Positions 61,187 through 64,000 of a DNA stretch of 64,000 nucleotides are shown here, one piece after another. Each line of letters begins with the position of its first letter. Position 1 is the first letter of the stretch. The notes under the pieces are model-generated. The model searched no databases and was not told the origin of the DNA. It worked only from the letters and a program-made list of their open reading frames with translations. A program made the position numbers and the translations under genes. The stretch is from Xylaria sp. FL1777 (taxonomy: Eukaryota > Ascomycota > Sordariomycetes > Xylariales > Xylariaceae): assembly GCA_022578965.1 (NCBI GenBank), contig MU400562.1:223018-287017 (forward strand). The letters run 5' to 3'.

Positions 61187-61900
61187 TGTGGAATGCGAGG
61201 CGACGGGTTTACTCGTGAGGACGAGCTCGAGAAGAGTTGCGTCAAGGTAGAAGAAGAGGACCTCGAGAACGAGACAAGGCTTCGGCAGATGAGGACGCGA
61301 TGATGGACGGTGGTGAGGCAAACAAAAAGAACCGATTAGTTATCTAGAATATGGTACTGCGTGCATGAAGATGTGGTTATGCGTTGGGCGGGCGCGCATG
61401 GAAACATTGGAGGACAGCATAATACGGCTCGAGAATGTGATGAGTCTAAACGGGATCAAGAGAAAACAAAAAAGTTGTTTCTTGAAGAGCTTAAAAGACA
61501 GCCTTGCCTGTAGCCTATCTACAGTAAGTACCTACTTTAAGATAGGTAGTCCTAGGTACCTATGTAGCTATCTGTAGGTACCTGGTATGATGATGGCCTG
61601 CCTTATCATTGACCCACTTTTTGCTAAAAGTGAAAGCTATGTTTTTTTAGCTTAACATAAACTATTACCTATGTTGAATTATGATGTTGCACTGCCGTTG
61701 AATTATTAAGATACTACCAACATCATTGCTATCTATTATCTCCAAGCAATTGATGCCCTACATAGTTCGTACTCTTAGTTGCCATGATATTATAGGCTGT
61801 AGCGTTTTTAGAGCTGGAGGGTTGATTAATTGATTGATTGATTGATTGATTATTTTTAACGTCGGGTATGGGGCTCTAGCTACTTCGCATACTTTTTATA
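61187..61900. other. CEG1 upstream region and transition to AT-rich DNA
   Basis: The first few hundred bases are the probable CEG1 promoter. TACCTA/TAGGTA words cluster at 61525-61585. A (TTGA)5 microsatellite is at 61830-61849. After this the base composition falls steeply towards A+T. Confidence 0.6.
61830..61849. repeat. (TTGA)5 microsatellite
   Basis: Five perfect TTGA units lie at the border of the AT-rich region. Confidence 0.92.
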
Positions 61901-64000
61901 GGGCATTAAACGTGGCAAGCTTTATTTATTTATATTACATTAGGGGTGTATATATATAGTAAGATATGTTAGTACAAAAGGAATTAATCGATTAATTAAT
62001 TAGTTAATTAATTGCTATGCGTTGTATTTTTATTAAATTATAATGTTATTTTATGTTTTTAAAGGCTTTATTATTTTAATGTTTATAGTTATTATGCTTT
62101 GATTTTTTAAGCTAAAAACTTTAGTTTTTTATTATTGTTTTAGTTATTTAATAAGTTTTATTAAGTTAAACTTTTGCTTTTTTTTTTGTTTAGTATATTA
62201 TTATTATAAAATGAGCTAACTAAGCTAGTTAAAAAGCTAGGTGTAAAAAAAGCATATATAAAAAAAGTTTTATTTGTTAAAAAAATATATATTTAAACTA
62301 TTATAAAGGTTTAATGCATAAACTTAACAAATTTAAGCATTAAGTTTATTAAGCTTTAAACTTAATAAACTTAAGCATTAAGTTTATTAAGCTTTAAACT
62401 TAAAATAATATAATATTAAGTTTATTAAAAAAAGCAATATTTATAAATTACTATTATTGTTTTTTTTATTTATATAATTATGCACTTTTTATATTTAGTT
62501 ATTTATTTAGTTTTAATTTTTTAGTTATTAATTTTTTATAACTATTAAGCATTAATATATTTATTACTTTTAATTTTTTAAAACTTTTATTAATATATAG
62601 TAATAAAAGTATTTTAAAAACTTTTTTAATAAACTATTATTAAAAATTTTATTATTATTTGCAAATTAAAGCTTTAAAAGTAAACTTATTATATTAATAT
62701 ATAATAAATTTATTATATTTTAATAGTTTTTTAATTAATAAAACTTAATATATAAAAATAAATATTAATATAAAAAGTTAAATAATAAATAACTTATAAA
62801 ATAAACTTTTAAAAATATACTAAAAAAATATTTAAAAAATAAAAATATTAAATAGCATTATATAAGTAAATTTTACTTAATAATTAATAAACTAAATTTA
62901 AATTATATTATTAAAAATAAAAAATTAAAAATTAAGTTTAAAAATTTTAAAAACTTTTAAAACTAATAATATATTAAAATAATAAACTTTAGTATTTTTA
63001 TTAATTATTTTTATTAAAAAAAAAGTAATAGCAAAAAAAAAAAAGTTAAGCAATAATAATAAAAAAAAACTAATATTAATACTAATGCTATAAAATAAAC
63101 TAGTTGCTTTAATTTAAAAAATAGCTTAAATATTAAGCATTATAACTTTTAAACTAATATAAATATTAACTATAATAATTAAAATAGCAATAATAATTAT
63201 TATTATAACAATAAATTAAAGCTTTAAATAAATAATTATATTATAATTAATATTAATATTATTATTAATAAACTTAATGTTTATTTTTATTATTATTATA
63301 TTTAAAGTAATAATTTAAAATAAAAAACTTAACTTTTTATTATTATTGCTACTTTTATTATTAAAATTATTTATAATATTAAAAATATTAAACATTAAAA
63401 GTTTTAAACTTATTGCTTTAAAGCTTTATAATAAATTTACAAATATAAAAGCTTTTTTAATTTATATTAAACTTTATTTAAAATAGCATTTTATTATTAT
63501 TATAAAAAAAAATTAAAAAGTAATAACTATTTTATAATTTTTATTAAAAAAAGTATTAAAATAGTTTTAATTTATTTTAAAAAATTTTTTAAAAGTTAAT
63601 AAGTTAATTAACTTTAAGCTAAAAACAAAAAATTTTTTTAAAAATTACATTAAGTTTAAAAATTAAATAAAAGCATTATTTAAAAATACTTAAAAAGCAA
63701 AATATATAAAAAAAATATTTTATTGCTTAAAACAAATAAAAGCAATAATAAATTATATTATAAAATTTAAATAATTAGCAATAATTTTAAAATTACTTAA
63801 GCTTATATTATTTTATTTATTTTATAATAAACTTAAAATTTAAGTTTAAAATAAATTATATAAAATAAATAAACTAATAAAAATTAATACGTATATTAAT
63901 ATAGTTATTATAATTAATTAATAATTATTTAATTAATACTTTAAAACTAAAAAAACTAAAAAAAACAAAAAAAAAATACTTAAAAAAATATTAAACAAAG
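61900..64000. repeat. Extreme AT-rich block, probably RIP-mutated repeat DNA
   Basis: From about 61.9 kb to the window end nearly every base is A or T; many 60-base lines hold only a handful of G or C. There is no ORF of useful length, and no CpG beyond one or two. The few remaining G and C sit mostly in AGCT, AGCA, TGCT, ACTT and AAGT contexts. This is what repeat-induced point mutation (C to T at CpA, on both strands) does to duplicated DNA in Pezizomycotina. Relics of a transposon are likely, but no terminal repeat or coding remnant can be recognised. A centromeric or subtelomeric AT isochore is the other reading. It continues beyond the window. Confidence 0.85.
62333..62403. repeat. Two tandem 38-nt units containing a 12-nt-arm hairpin
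   Basis: A unit beginning TTAAGCATTAAG starts at 62333 and again at 62371. Within the first unit, 62342-62353 and 62361-62372 are exact inverted copies separated by 7 nt. Confidence 0.85.

Noticed and set aside
61900..64000. Mitochondrial DNA insertion as the source of the AT-rich block
   Set aside because: No mitochondrial gene fragments or tRNAs are visible, and the composition is more extreme than usual fungal mtDNA; RIP of repeats explains it better.

Overview
The window is nuclear DNA from a filamentous ascomycete, most probably a Sordariomycete. The reasons are: short introns of about 50-200 nt with GTAAGT/GTGAGT/GTATGT donors and CTAAC/CTGAC-type branch sites; a trpC-type tryptophan gene that opens with a glutamine-amidotransferase domain; a fused THI6; ALAS with two heme-regulatory CP motifs; and a right edge of extreme A+T content that looks like an RIP-mutated, repeat-derived isochore. 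There are no operons, and I found no rRNA, tRNA, CRISPR array or intact transposon. I read the gene models by eye from reading frames and splice signals. Exon edges are given so that they can be checked.

Layout, left to right: trpC (-, cut by the window edge) and NUP188 (+) share a divergent promoter. After 2.9 kb without a recognisable gene come a large DUF7025-type AAA ATPase (+) and TIM9 (-). TIM9 is divergent from MRT4 (+), and U1-70K (-) is divergent from the mitochondrial ribosomal protein gene mL43 (+). Then come triosephosphate isomerase (-), UTP10 (-), a GDSL esterase of the IAH1 type (+), a conserved fungal protein of unknown function (+), THI6 (+), an isochorismatase-family hydrolase (+), a secreted GH30 beta-1,6-galactanase-like enzyme (-), 5-aminolevulinate synthase (-), an SYGSS-repeat low-complexity protein (-), an SLC1-type acyltransferase (-), a Ser/Thr-rich surface protein (-), PDS5 (+) and the mRNA capping guanylyltransferase CEG1 (-). 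From about 61.9 kb to the end the DNA is nearly pure A+T and codes for nothing visible.

Most genes are core housekeeping: ribosome biogenesis and translation (MRT4, UTP10, mL43), mRNA processing (U1-70K, CEG1), nuclear pore and cohesion (NUP188, PDS5), mitochondrial import (TIM9), heme, thiamine, tryptophan and lipid synthesis, and glycolysis. The accessory content is the AAA ATPase, the GH30 enzyme, the SYGSS protein, the Ser/Thr-rich protein and the AT-rich edge.

The most notable non-genic signal is a perfect 10-nt palindrome, TACCTAGGTA, found at least eight times and only between genes. The most notable gene-structure signals are three introns that are multiples of three without in-frame stops (TPI, UTP10, IAH1), a 16-nt internal microexon in the isochorismatase gene, and coding first exons of only 6 and 8 nt in IAH1 and TIM9. 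I did not find a convincing new multi-gene system.
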